DNA from: a virus
Reading direction: 5' to 3' (one strand)
DNA length: 25,027 nt
IMG/VR virus record: IMGVR_UViG_3300020473_000117
Location: 1-25,027 of that record
In this document: positions 1 to 7,900 of the stretch, one piece after another
Layout: each line of letters opens with the position of its first letter
Numbering within the stretch: the stretch's first letter is position 1
Position numbers and translations under genes: made by a program
Notes under the pieces: generated by a model
The model's input: only the letters and a program-made list of their open reading frames with translations
Database searches by the model: none
What the model was told of the DNA's origin: nothing

Positions 1-101
1 AAAAAAAAAAAAAAAGATATCTATAGTGTTGCATAAATACCACAAGGCGGTACTAATTAGTTACTTTATAATATTTTTATAATATATTTTATATATCTCT
101 A
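1..101. other. A/T-rich leader with a 15-base A run
   Basis: The window opens with fifteen A residues, followed by A/T-rich sequence with alternating TATA/AATAT runs between about 64 and 98. I see no ORF, tRNA or strong hairpin here. The A run may be a window or contig edge, or real sequence next to the promoter of the terminase gene. Nothing upstream is available to decide. Confidence 0.5.
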
Positions 102-130
102 TTGTAAAACTCTACAGTATAGTGTATAAT
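102..130 (+). promoter_or_regulatory. Putative sigma70-type promoter upstream of terL (P0)
   Basis: TTGTAA at 102-107 and a perfect TATAAT at 125-130 are separated by exactly 17 bases. The region also matches the two stronger promoters of this window in part: six of nine positions of TTTGGGAAA and eight of nine of TATAATAAT. A start of transcription about 7 bases after the -10 box would fall at the terL ATG (137), so the message may be almost leaderless. The prediction is from sequence only. Confidence 0.5.
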
Positions 131-136
131 ATTACT

Positions 137-1675
137 ATGGAGAATTTAAATAGTAACTATATAGAAACATTCGTTAACCTTCAAGGATTGTTATCCCAAG
201 GTGTTAACACTCAATGTAATGATGACTTCCTTTCTTTTGTTAGACTGATGGCACCTACCATTGTAACTGACTTTAGAATGGGTCGCCACATTGAAGTTAT
301 ATCAGAAAAACTACAACAGGTAGAAAATGGAGAGATAAAACGACTGATGGTGTTTCTACCACCTCGGTCCTCCAAGTCTGTTGTATGTTCTAAATTGTTT
401 CCCGCATGGTACATAGGTAGAAACCCTGAACATGAGCTACTGACAATATCTCATAGTGATCAGCTTGCCAGTGATTTTGGTAGATCAGTAAGAGATATTG
501 TTAACACCGAAGAGTTCTCAAAGGTATTCAGAGGGGTGGCACTAAGAAGCGATGTCAGGGCGGCGGGTAAGTGGAAAACAAATCAGAATGGAACCTACTA
601 TGCCGCTGGTGTCCGATCCCAGATTGCAGGTCGAGGCGCACATGTGGCAATCCTAGACGATGCAATGTCGGAAGAGGATGCGATCTCCAGTGCAGGTAGG
701 CGCTTCATCAAGGAGTGGTATCCAGCAGGTCTGAGAACACGTATCATGCCTGATGGGGCCATAGTTATAATCAACACTCGATATCACTATGATGACCTCT
801 GTGGCTGGCTTCTCAAGCAACAGGAGAACATGCCCGACTATGAGACGATACCATGGGATGTTGTAAAGATACCTGCATGGGTTGACGAGGATGCCTCAGA
901 GCTTCTTGATCTACCTGTAGGCACTAGCTACTTTCCTGAGTGGAAACCGGATCGTATACTGAAGGTAGATGAAAATGAGATTAAGGCCAGCAACGGTAGC
1001 AGGTACTGGAATGCCCTGTATATGCAAGACCCTACCCCGGAAGAAGGCGGTATCATAAAGAAACGCTGGATTAAGGACTGGGAGTTTGGCGATCCGCCCA
1101 CATGTGATTTTGTTATACAGACATTTGATACCGCATTCTCCACATCAAATACCGCTGACTACAGCGTGATACAGACATGGGGTATCTTCTACATGTACAA
1201 TCAGGATGAGCAGGGCTACGAAGACTTTGCTCCTCACCTGATACTTCTGGGCAACATCAAGGGCCGCTTTGAATATCCAGAACTGAGGCGGCTGGCGCAG
1301 AAGCTGTATAATCAACATAAGCCTGATGTCTGCATGGTAGAAAAGAAAGCATCCGGCCAATCTCTCATACAGGACATGCGTAGGGGTGGGCTACCTGTAA
1401 TGGAATACCTCCCCGACAGGGATAAGGTATCCAGAGTTTATGCAGCAACACCTATCATGGAAGCGGGTAGGCTATGGATACCCAAGGGTAAGAAATGGGC
1501 AGATGACCTCATAGAAGAACTTATACGTTTTCCCAACGCTGCACACGATGACCAAGTGGATGCCTTAACTATGGCAATCCACTATATGAAGGACTCATGG
1601 CACCTGACACATCCTGATGATCCAGAGTATGATGATGAACCTAGAGAGAAACCAGCTACTTACTGGAATGTATGA
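137..1675 (+). CDS. terL: Terminase large subunit (packaging ATPase and nuclease)
   Basis: This is the motor protein that translocates phage DNA into the prohead and cuts the concatemer. Counting from ATG 137 (512 residues), the Walker A-like loop PPRSSKS lies at about 75-81 and the Walker B strand VAILDD at about 170-175. The coupling motif INTRYHYDD is near 212-220. The C-terminal RNase H-like nuclease shows TFDTAFS near 329-335, a VEKKASGQ segment near 401-408 and HDDQVDA near 470-476, which supply the acidic metal ligands. Length and motif order match full-length TerL proteins of the type with a Terminase_6-like C-terminal domain. An in-frame GTG at 122 would add five residues but lies upstream of the predicted transcription start. 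Neither start has a clear Shine-Dalgarno site. No small terminase is seen in this window. Confidence 0.95.
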   Translation: MENLNSNYIETFVNLQGLLSQGVNTQCNDDFLSFVRLMAPTIVTDFRMGRHIEVISEKLQQVENGEIKRLMVFLPPRSSKSVVCSKLFPAWYIGRNPEHELLTISHSDQLASDFGRSVRDIVNTEEFSKVFRGVALRSDVRAAGKWKTNQNGTYYAAGVRSQIAGRGAHVAILDDAMSEEDAISSAGRRFIKEWYPAGLRTRIMPDGAIVIINTRYHYDDLCGWLLKQQENMPDYETIPWDVVKIPAWVDEDASELLDLPVGTSYFPEWKPDRILKVDENEIKASNGSRYWNALYMQDPTPEEGGIIKKRWIKDWEFGDPPTCDFVIQTFDTAFSTSNTADYSVIQTWGIFYMYNQDEQGYEDFAPHLILLGNIKGRFEYPELRRLAQKLYNQHKPDVCMVEKKASGQSLIQDMRRGGLPVMEYLPDRDKVSRVYAATPIMEAGRLWIPKGKKWADDLIEELIRFPNAAHDDQVDALTMAIHYMKDSWHLTHPDDPEYDDEPREKPATYWNV

Positions 1676-1708
1676 TTTGGGAAAATGAAGAAAGTGTGCT
1701 ATAATAAT
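1676..1708 (+). promoter_or_regulatory. Strong sigma70-type extended -10 promoter (P1)
   Basis: The element begins one base after the terL stop. TTTGGGAAA lies at 1676-1684, containing the -35-like TTGGGA at 1677-1682. TGTGCTATAATAAT lies at 1695-1708, containing TATAAT at 1700-1705 with an extended TGn. The spacer between -35 and -10 is 17 bases. The same layout occurs at 6294-6326 with all the named bases conserved except the one before TATAAT. Transcription would start near 1712, 21 bases before the SD-led ATG at 1733. Confidence 0.75.
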
Positions 1709-1732
1709 AGCATGACTGAAAAGGGGAATACT

Positions 1733-2953
1733 ATGGCAGGATTAACTTCCTTACCACGAAAAATGAATATTAAGGGGCAACCCCACAAACTCGCCTACAT
1801 TACTGAGGCTGAGAGCGATCTCCTGAAATCTAGGGGCGGCGCTGGTAAACCACGCAAAGGAACTAAGGGTGTTCCATCCTATGACTTTGGAGACATAGGT
1901 GTTGATGATTATGATGTAATGGGTCTAGATGCACAAGCCGAAGCTGACGCAGCACAAGAAGCAGCAGATGCAGCATTTGATGATGCTGATATGGGACAAG
2001 ATTTTGATCTAATGAATCAAGCAGCACAAGAAGCAGCAGCAGATCAAACAACAGCACAGCAACTAGATGAAGCAGAAGCTACAAATATAGATGCTTTAAT
2101 AGATCAATTAGCTTTATCTAATCAACTAGGTCAACTTAGTTCAATAGCTAGAGGCACTACTGCTGAAGAACAAGCAAATGCATTGCAAGACGCAATGATG
2201 GGCCGTGGCACCATAGGGTATAATCAAGCTGTAGATGCTGGGTATCCAAGCTTAATTGAACAATCATTAAGAGAATCTGATCTTGCCACGGCAAGGGGAA
2301 TAGAAGGTTTATATGGTCTTAGAGAAGGTCAAGTTACTCCTGCCCCTGTAGGAGGTTTTTCTTACCAAGGACCGGGATCAACTAAAGCAGCAGCTACTGA
2401 GATAGGTAGGGGCGCTGCTACACTTGCTGCTAATTTAGTGGAAATGTATCCTAGTCCCTTAAACATATTAGCTACTATTGCAAGAGAAGAGTTTGATGTA
2501 AAAATACCAAGTTTAAATTTAACAGATAAAGTAACAGGTTATTTTGATAGTTTGACAGAATCTCAAAGAGAAGCAAATATAGCAGCTAGGGGAGAAGCAC
2601 CCCCAACAATATCTGAACAAGTTGCTCCTACTCCACAAAGTTCTGTAGATTATTTTGATGTACCTCCGTCTCAACCACAAAGTTCTGTAGATTATTTTGA
2701 CGCATTAATAGATACTACACCTACTCCCTCTACAGCAGAAGACTTTTATGGTGGTATACCAGATGGCAATGAAATAATTCCACGTATTATTCCTGAAACT
2801 CCTACTGCTACACCAGTTGTAGAAAAAGAAGAAGTAGATATTGCAACTGCAACTCCTCGTACCAGAACACCAGCAACAGATACTTTTAACATTCTTGCAG
2901 GTATATATGGACCTGATGTAGCAGCAAAACTTTTACCAACTAGGATAGTATAA
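1733..2953 (+). CDS. Low-complexity virion-associated candidate between terL and portal
   Basis: This protein of about 406 residues has no assigned function. The N-terminus (about 1-60) looks like a conserved module with GQPHKLAYIT and a Gly-rich GGAGKPRKGTKGVPSY stretch. I recall this from phage genes in the same terminase-portal position. Residues about 65-125 are Ala/Asp/Gln rich. A small Gly/Ala segment follows near 230-260, and the C-terminus is rich in Pro, Thr and Ser. The segment PQSSVDYFD occurs twice, encoded by an exact 26-bp direct repeat. ATG 1733 is chosen because AAGGGG at 1721-1726 sits six bases upstream and the promoter would start the RNA at about 1712. The ORF stays open in frame to ATG 1685 and ATG 1712. 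It overlaps the portal ATG (2953) by one base. A packaged or ejected protein is possible but unproven. Confidence 0.8.
   Translation: MAGLTSLPRKMNIKGQPHKLAYITEAESDLLKSRGGAGKPRKGTKGVPSYDFGDIGVDDYDVMGLDAQAEADAAQEAADAAFDDADMGQDFDLMNQAAQEAAADQTTAQQLDEAEATNIDALIDQLALSNQLGQLSSIARGTTAEEQANALQDAMMGRGTIGYNQAVDAGYPSLIEQSLRESDLATARGIEGLYGLREGQVTPAPVGGFSYQGPGSTKAAATEIGRGAATLAANLVEMYPSPLNILATIAREEFDVKIPSLNLTDKVTGYFDSLTESQREANIAARGEAPPTISEQVAPTPQSSVDYFDVPPSQPQSSVDYFDALIDTTPTPSTAEDFYGGIPDGNEIIPRIIPETPTATPVVEKEEVDIATATPRTRTPATDTFNILAGIYGPDVAAKLLPTRIV
2633..2700 (+). repeat. 26-bp exact direct repeat encoding PQSSVDYFD
   Basis: Positions 2633-2658 and 2675-2700 are identical and start 42 bases apart, so the reading frame is kept (14 residues). 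The repeat lies in the Pro/Thr-rich tail of the gene between terL and portal and looks like a recent in-frame duplication. Confidence 0.9.
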
Positions 2954-5499
2954 TGGCAACAGAACGTAATCCCTTTGATCGTATACCAGAACAGGAAACA
3001 AATGTCGTACCTCTTACTCCTGAGTCAGAAGATATTGATGCTACTTTTGAAGTGGACGATGATGGTAATGTTATCGTTGATTTTTCTGATCCTGTAGAAA
3101 TGGAAGCCTCTGAAGATATTGCTGAATGGTATGGCAATATGGCAGAGGATATGGACGAAGATGATCTAGTAGATATTGCCAATGATGTGATAGAAAACTT
3201 TGAGGCTGATAAAGATTCCCGTGCTGAATGGGAGTCAATGTTTGAACGTGGCTTTGATCTGCTGGGCCTGAAGCTTGAACAGGGTTCCGAACCCTTTGAG
3301 GGTGCTTGCACTGCTGTACATCCCCTATTGATTGAGTCGGCAGTCAAGTTTCAATCCAAGGCATCTGGTGAATTGTTTCCTGCTAATGGTCCTGTAAAAG
3401 CTAGAATACTTGGTAAGTCCACACCAGAAAAAGAATTACAAGCTAATCGTGTGCAGAACTTTATGAATTATCAGGTAACGGAACAGATGCCTGAATACTT
3501 TGATGAGTTTGAAAGGATGTTGTTCCATCTACCGCTGATTGGTTCTGCATTTAAGAAGCTGTACTATGATGCTACTGTAAAGCGTCCCAAGTCAGAATTT
3601 ATTCCCATAGATCAGTTCTATGTTTCTTACTATGCAACTGATCTTTCTAATGCAGATCGTTATACACATGTAATCTATCGTAGTCCTATAGAACTACAAA
3701 GAGATATGAGAGCCGGTGTATATGGAGATGTTGAGCTTGGTGATCCATCTTCTTATCCTAGCACTTCGTTTAGCGAAAAGATGGATACGATTATTGGTTT
3801 GTCTCCTATGTCAGATCATGATCCGCAGTATGTTCTTCTGGAACAGCATTGCTATCTTAATATTGAAAATGAAGATGAAGCCTGTCCCTATATCGTAACT
3901 GTTGAACAGCAGTCCAGACAGGTGTTAAGTATTCGTAGAAACTACAAGCAAGATGACCCGAACAAAGAAAAAGTAAATCACTTTGTACATTATAGATTTG
4001 TTCCCGGCTTTGGTTTTTATGGATTGGGCCTTATTCATTTCCTTGGCAATCTAACAATGAGTGCAACGGCAGCTATGCGTTCCCTCATAGATGCTGGACA
4101 GTTTGCCAATTTACCGGGAGGATTTAAGGCCAAGGGAGTCAGGATGGTTGGTGACAATGATCCTATATCTCCCGGCGAGTTCAAGGAGGTTGAGGCAACT
4201 GGTGTAGATTTATCAAAGGCTATTGTTCCCCTTCCCTATAAAGAGCCTTCCTCTACTCTATTCCAAATGTTGAATTTCGTGGCTACTGCTGGTCAGAAGT
4301 TTGCGGACAGCACGGAGCAAGTTATCTCTGATGCTGCCTCCTATGGACCCGTTGGAACTACTATGGCCCTGCTAGAAGCAAGTAGTAAGTTCTTTACAGC
4401 AATTCACAAACGAGTACATAAATCTCAGAAAGATGAGTTCCGTATTCTTGCTCGTATTGACTATGATTATCTTCCTGATGAATATCCATATGATGTTCCT
4501 TATGAAGATCGTAGTATATTTAAAAAGGACTTTGATGGCCGTATAGATATTATTCCAGTATCTGATCCTAACATTCCCAGCAATGCACATCGTATGATGA
4601 TGGCTAACATGGCGTTACAGATGGCGCAGCAATCACCACCGGGAATGTTTAATCTAGAAGCATTAAATAGAACAATTCTTAATGCCTCTAATATGCCTAA
4701 TGCGGATGAAATACTTCCGCCTAAAATTGAGCCTAAAGCAATGGATCCGGTATCTGATATTATGGCAGCAACGAAAGGCGTTCCTATTGCAGCCTTTCCC
4801 GGTCAGAACCATGATGCACACATACAGGTAAAGATGTCTTATCTGCAAGACCCCATCAATGGTGCTAATCCAATTATGGAACGTGTAGCCCCTATTATTC
4901 AGGCTAATATTCAAGAACACTCCGTGATGAAGTATCAGGAACAGATGAGTGGTATTGCAAATCAAATAATGCAACAGGCTCCAGAACAGATGAATAATCC
5001 TGCTGCTGCTGAAATGGCTATGGCACAGGCAGCACAGCAAGTGCTTAATGCTAATCAGGCAATGGGTATGGCCCAATCACCGGAACAGCAACTGGTATCT
5101 CTGGAACAGGCCAAGGTTGAACTTGAGAAACAGAAGCTTCAGGCAGATACAGCAACCAATGCAGCAGAGCTTGAACTGAAAAATAAGAAGCTAGAGCTTG
5201 AAGAAAATGAACAAATCATTGGTATGATGAAAGCAACTGCAACTGATAATCTTAAACGTGATACTTCAGAAGCTAATCGTTCCAGTAAGGAAAAATTAAA
5301 ACAAATGGAACTGATGACAAAAGCAATGATTGAAGAGTTTAAATTAAATAAAGAAGATGAACGACAGGCTATACAAAATGTAAAAGAAATGCTTGATAAA
5401 GAAATGCAAACAAAGGCAGATATAGATGCACAGGCTTTGAATGCTCTTGTGCAAATGGCTGTTCAACAACAGGAGATAATCAATGATGAAGAAAGGTAA
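2953..5499 (+). CDS. Portal protein, P22-type with long C-terminal coil
   Basis: The portal forms the dodecameric ring at the unique capsid vertex through which DNA enters and leaves. The protein has 848 residues, longer than the P22 portal (about 725). An acidic N-terminus (about 1-95) is followed by the conserved core. The core includes the segment MRSLIDAGQFANLPGGFKAK near 374-393 and a wing/clip-like region around 440-560 (for example DAASYGPVGTTMALLEASSK). From about residue 690 to the end the chain is almost entirely Gln/Glu/Lys/Ala-rich helix, which fits the C-terminal barrel of P22-like portals. I recognise it as the portal type usual in marine P22/SU10-like phages. The ATG overlaps the stop of the previous gene (ATAATG), suggesting translational coupling. 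The stop overlaps the next gene by 17 bases. Confidence 0.92.
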   Translation: MATERNPFDRIPEQETNVVPLTPESEDIDATFEVDDDGNVIVDFSDPVEMEASEDIAEWYGNMAEDMDEDDLVDIANDVIENFEADKDSRAEWESMFERGFDLLGLKLEQGSEPFEGACTAVHPLLIESAVKFQSKASGELFPANGPVKARILGKSTPEKELQANRVQNFMNYQVTEQMPEYFDEFERMLFHLPLIGSAFKKLYYDATVKRPKSEFIPIDQFYVSYYATDLSNADRYTHVIYRSPIELQRDMRAGVYGDVELGDPSSYPSTSFSEKMDTIIGLSPMSDHDPQYVLLEQHCYLNIENEDEACPYIVTVEQQSRQVLSIRRNYKQDDPNKEKVNHFVHYRFVPGFGFYGLGLIHFLGNLTMSATAAMRSLIDAGQFANLPGGFKAKGVRMVGDNDPISPGEFKEVEATGVDLSKAIVPLPYKEPSSTLFQMLNFVATAGQKFADSTEQVISDAASYGPVGTTMALLEASSKFFTAIHKRVHKSQKDEFRILARIDYDYLPDEYPYDVPYEDRSIFKKDFDGRIDIIPVSDPNIPSNAHRMMMANMALQMAQQSPPGMFNLEALNRTILNASNMPNADEILPPKIEPKAMDPVSDIMAATKGVPIAAFPGQNHDAHIQVKMSYLQDPINGANPIMERVAPIIQANIQEHSVMKYQEQMSGIANQIMQQAPEQMNNPAAAEMAMAQAAQQVLNANQAMGMAQSPEQQLVSLEQAKVELEKQKLQADTATNAAELELKNKKLELEENEQIIGMMKATATDNLKRDTSEANRSSKEKLKQMELMTKAMIEEFKLNKEDERQAIQNVKEMLDKEMQTKADIDAQALNALVQMAVQQQEIINDEER

Positions 5500-5668
5500 A
5501 GGATATCCTTTTCATGTAAAGGATACTCAAAAAAGTTATGGAGATGCCTATGCTCAAGACGTTACGGGTGGTCGTGCCATTCGTAGTGAGCTAAACCAAT
5601 GGGAAGATGATTCTTGGAAGGCACCGAAACCAATTAAACCTTCTCGCAAAAGCACCATCTATAACTAA
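5483..5668 (+). CDS. Small conserved phage protein after the portal
   Basis: This is a 61-residue protein of unknown function. It is hydrophilic, with a basic start (MMKKGKGYPFHV), a central AYAQDVTGGRAIRSELNQW segment and a basic Pro-rich end (KAPKPIKPSRKS). GGAG at 5472-5475 lies seven bases upstream of ATG 5483. A second ATG follows at 5486. It overlaps the portal reading frame by 17 bases, so translation is probably coupled. Small proteins are common here between portal and chaperonin genes. A virion or assembly role is inferred from position only. Confidence 0.7.
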   Translation: MMKKGKGYPFHVKDTQKSYGDAYAQDVTGGRAIRSELNQWEDDSWKAPKPIKPSRKSTIYN

Positions 5669-5670
5669 GA

Positions 5671-5865
5671 ATGGAAATTTGGGACGAGGTAGTACAAGAG
5701 TATAATGAAGAGATTAATAAGTTGCGACTAGCATTAGGTAATGGTAGTGCTGAAGACTACCCACACTACAGGCAACTTGTTGGTTCTATTTCTAGCCTTG
5801 AGTGGGCCAGAGATAATTTAACAGAAATAATTAAAAAACGAATATATATGGAGGACGAAGACTAA
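5671..5865 (+). CDS. Small helical protein, function unknown
   Basis: This 64-residue acidic protein is probably helical. It has two amphipathic stretches (IWDEVVQEYNEEINKLRLAL and a second around SLEWARDNLTEIIKKR) joined by a short GNGSAEDYPHY linker. The pattern suggests a helical hairpin or small coiled coil. No Shine-Dalgarno site is clear. The gene starts two bases after the previous stop and ends two bases before the co-chaperonin gene, so it is part of the same operon. I recognise the general type from phage portal neighbourhoods but know no function. Confidence 0.7.
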   Translation: MEIWDEVVQEYNEEINKLRLALGNGSAEDYPHYRQLVGSISSLEWARDNLTEIIKKRIYMEDED

Positions 5866-5867
5866 CA

Positions 5868-6293
5868 ATGCAACAAGTAGGTTTAGGTGGCGCACTAAAA
5901 AATGATATGTGGATAACTGAGGATGACGCCCCCGATCCAAGTCCACTACCCACTCTACCGGGATTTCACGTTTTAGTGCGCCCCGTTTCAGTAAAGAGTA
6001 TAACCAAAGGCGGTATTCTTATACCGGATTCAACCAAGGATGATATGTCATATCTCACCACTGTCGCACAGGTTCTAGCGTTAGGAGACTTGGCATACAT
6101 GGATAAAGAAAAGTTCCCCGCTGGAGCATGGTGTAATGTAGGTGACTATGTATGCTATGGCAAACATGCAGGAACTAAACTGTTTTACAAGGGTGTACGT
6201 CTAATACTCTTGTTTGATGATCAGATTATTATGAAAGTAGAGGAACCTAAAGACCTTGATCCAACTTTTAATTTAGGAAAAGGCTCTAGTTAA
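5868..6293 (+). CDS. GroES-like phage co-chaperonin
   Basis: This 141-residue protein has a GroES-like beta-barrel over about residues 28-125. The start of the barrel reads LPGFHVLVRPV. It is followed by SITKGGILIPDST, which aligns with the GroES mobile loop: GGI/ILI plays the part of the Gly-Gly-Ile-Val-Leu segment that docks on GroEL. Later strands include VGDYVCYGKHAGTKL, close to the GroES VGDxVxF segment. By analogy with T4 gp31 it would join the host GroEL chamber to fold the capsid protein. Its place just before the scaffold and capsid genes fits that role. A GGAGG lies 12 bases or so upstream, longer than usual. The N-terminal 27 residues and the C-terminal tail exceed a bacterial GroES (about 97 residues). 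No GroEL gene is seen. Confidence 0.82.
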   Translation: MQQVGLGGALKNDMWITEDDAPDPSPLPTLPGFHVLVRPVSVKSITKGGILIPDSTKDDMSYLTTVAQVLALGDLAYMDKEKFPAGAWCNVGDYVCYGKHAGTKLFYKGVRLILLFDDQIIMKVEEPKDLDPTFNLGKGSS

Positions 6294-6326
6294 TTTGGGA
6301 AATCTATACTTTTGTGATATAATAAT
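6294..6326 (+). promoter_or_regulatory. Strong sigma70-type extended -10 promoter (P2)
   Basis: The element starts directly after the co-chaperonin stop. TTTGGGAAA lies at 6294-6302, with TTGGGA at 6295-6300. TGTGATATAATAAT lies at 6313-6326, with TATAAT at 6318-6323. The -35 to -10 spacer is 17 bases. It matches the element at 1676-1708 in every conserved position and spacing. Transcription would start near 6330, giving a leader of about 37 bases before the scaffold-like gene. Confidence 0.75.
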
Positions 6327-6366
6327 ATAAACGTAATCGTTTGTGTCGTTAACAACGGAGAATAAA

Positions 6367-7371
6367 ATGAGTAACGAAAATGATGGTTGGGAAACCGTTA
6401 CGATCCTAAAAGATGAACAAGAAAACAAACAAGTTGAATTTGAGATTGAAGAAGAACAAGAAGAAATAAAAGTAGAAGAAGAAGAAGAACAGGAACAACC
6501 GCCTGTTGAAGCTGTACAAGAAGAAGTTCAAGAAGAACCTGTAAAAGAAGAACAGCCAAAAGAACTAGAAGGTATAGAAACTAAAGGTGCTGAAAAAAGA
6601 ATTAGGCAATTAATTAGACAGCGCAAAGAACGTGAAGAACAAATTGAAGCTCTTATGAAACAGAATGAAGAGCTAAAAACAAATCTATTAGCTAAAGATA
6701 ATGAAGTTGATAGCATTGCGACTCGTAGTCTTGACGCTAATGAAAAACAGCTAACTCAAAATATGGAGCTTGCTAGACAAGCTTATATGGAAGCTTTTGA
6801 AGATGGAGACAAAGAAAAAGTTCTTAAAGCTCAAGAGATATTAAATAATGCTCAAGCAGATTTAAAAACTGTACAAACTTATAAAAATAATCTTGCTAAA
6901 AAACTTAAACAAAAAGAAGAGCAAGTAGAGGCTACACCGCAGTCTACTCAAACGCAACAGCCGTCTTATGATCCAAAAGCAAATGAGTGGGCTGAAAGAA
7001 ATCAATGGTTTGGTCAAGATACTATTAAAACAGCAGCGGCTCTTGCGCTAGATGCAGAATTAAAAGAACAAGGATATAATCCAAATGATGAAGAATTTTA
7101 TGAAGAAATTGATCGACGCCTTAAAATGGCCTTTGGTCAAACTTCAGACCGTGTGCAGGAAACTGAGAGACAAAGTAACTCAGGCACGTTACAACCTGCT
7201 CAAGTGGTATCGGGGGCTTCACGCTCGTCTCCGTCCGCAGGAAAAAAAGTCAAGCTCTCGAAAGAAGACGTAAGATTGGCTAATAAATGGGGTATCCCAC
7301 TTGAACAGTATGCTGCTGAGAAGCTGAAGGTATCTTCGGCTGATGGCGAATATACTAACATAAACATGTAA
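6367..7371 (+). CDS. Scaffolding-like protein
   Basis: The protein (about 334 residues) has the build expected of a capsid scaffold that is removed after prohead assembly. The N-terminal 75 residues are very Glu-rich. A long coiled coil runs from about 75 to 190 (for example RIRQLIRQRKEREEQIEALM). A Gln/Thr/Ser-rich linker and a globular part (NEWAERNQWFGQDTIKTAAA) follow. The basic end (KKVKLSKEDVRLANKWGIP) recalls the C-terminal helix-turn-helix by which P22-type scaffolds bind the coat protein. ATG 6367 is preferred over an in-frame GTG at 6343 because GGAG at 6357-6360 lies six bases upstream. Position before the capsid gene supports the call. No sequence signature proves it, so scaffold is a family-level inference. 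Confidence 0.78.
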   Translation: MSNENDGWETVTILKDEQENKQVEFEIEEEQEEIKVEEEEEQEQPPVEAVQEEVQEEPVKEEQPKELEGIETKGAEKRIRQLIRQRKEREEQIEALMKQNEELKTNLLAKDNEVDSIATRSLDANEKQLTQNMELARQAYMEAFEDGDKEKVLKAQEILNNAQADLKTVQTYKNNLAKKLKQKEEQVEATPQSTQTQQPSYDPKANEWAERNQWFGQDTIKTAAALALDAELKEQGYNPNDEEFYEEIDRRLKMAFGQTSDRVQETERQSNSGTLQPAQVVSGASRSSPSAGKKVKLSKEDVRLANKWGIPLEQYAAEKLKVSSADGEYTNINM

Positions 7372-7387
7372 GCGTGGAGGAAAGAAT

Positions 7388-7876
7388 ATGACACGAAATG
7401 AATCACGTACTGAGAGTATGAGAGAACAAAATACTAGAGAAGAAAATTGGACCTTTGAAGAGCCAAATGCACTTGAAATTCCAGAAAGTGTGAAAGCACG
7501 TTTTGATAATGAGGGCATGGCACTACGTTGGATACGAGTCTCCCTTCAAGGCAAAGATGACATCACAAATGTTGGCAAAAAATTGCAAGCAGGGTGGGTG
7601 TTTGTAACTCCAGATGAAGTTCCTGAAATGGCTCTTACATCTTTCGTGAGAGATGAGGGCAGGTATCAAGGCTCTGTGTGTCGAGGTGATGTAGCCTTAG
7701 TTAAGATGCCAGCCGGAAAAGTGAGCGCTCGTAGGAAATTTTATGAAGGTAAAGCAAATGATCAGATGGAAGCTGTCAACTCTCAGTTGATGAAAAACTC
7801 TGATTCACGTTTTCCTATTTCTAATACGAGTCGTTCTGTTACAACAAAGGGAAGGCAACCGTCCTTTCAGGACTAA
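7388..7876 (+). CDS. Head-module protein of unknown function
   Basis: This 162-residue hydrophilic protein lies between the scaffold-like and capsid genes. The middle part (about 35-115) looks folded: GMALRWIRVSLQGKDD, then NVGKKLQAGWVFVTPDEVPE, then a GDVALVKMPAGKV strand. The N-terminal 30 residues are Glu/Arg/Asn rich, and the C-terminal 35 are Ser/Thr/Lys rich and probably disordered. GGAGGA at 7376-7381 gives a strong ribosome site six bases from ATG 7388. I recall similar proteins at this position in related marine phages without a known role. A minor head or assembly protein is plausible. Confidence 0.75.
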   Translation: MTRNESRTESMREQNTREENWTFEEPNALEIPESVKARFDNEGMALRWIRVSLQGKDDITNVGKKLQAGWVFVTPDEVPEMALTSFVRDEGRYQGSVCRGDVALVKMPAGKVSARRKFYEGKANDQMEAVNSQLMKNSDSRFPISNTSRSVTTKGRQPSFQD

Positions 7877-7900
7877 CTTCCCCAATTAAGGAGATGAAAC

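Noticed and set aside
3281-3295. Perfect inverted repeat AGGGTTC-C-GAACCCT, resembling a tRNA T-arm or an attachment site
   Set aside because: It lies within the portal coding region, encodes a normal segment, and no cloverleaf or CCA end is present around it. No integrase is visible in the window.
2940-3347. Minus-strand ORF of 135 residues at the portal start
   Set aside because: Ser-rich antisense of the acidic portal N-terminus (GAx codons read as Ser/Phe/Ile), with no start signals.
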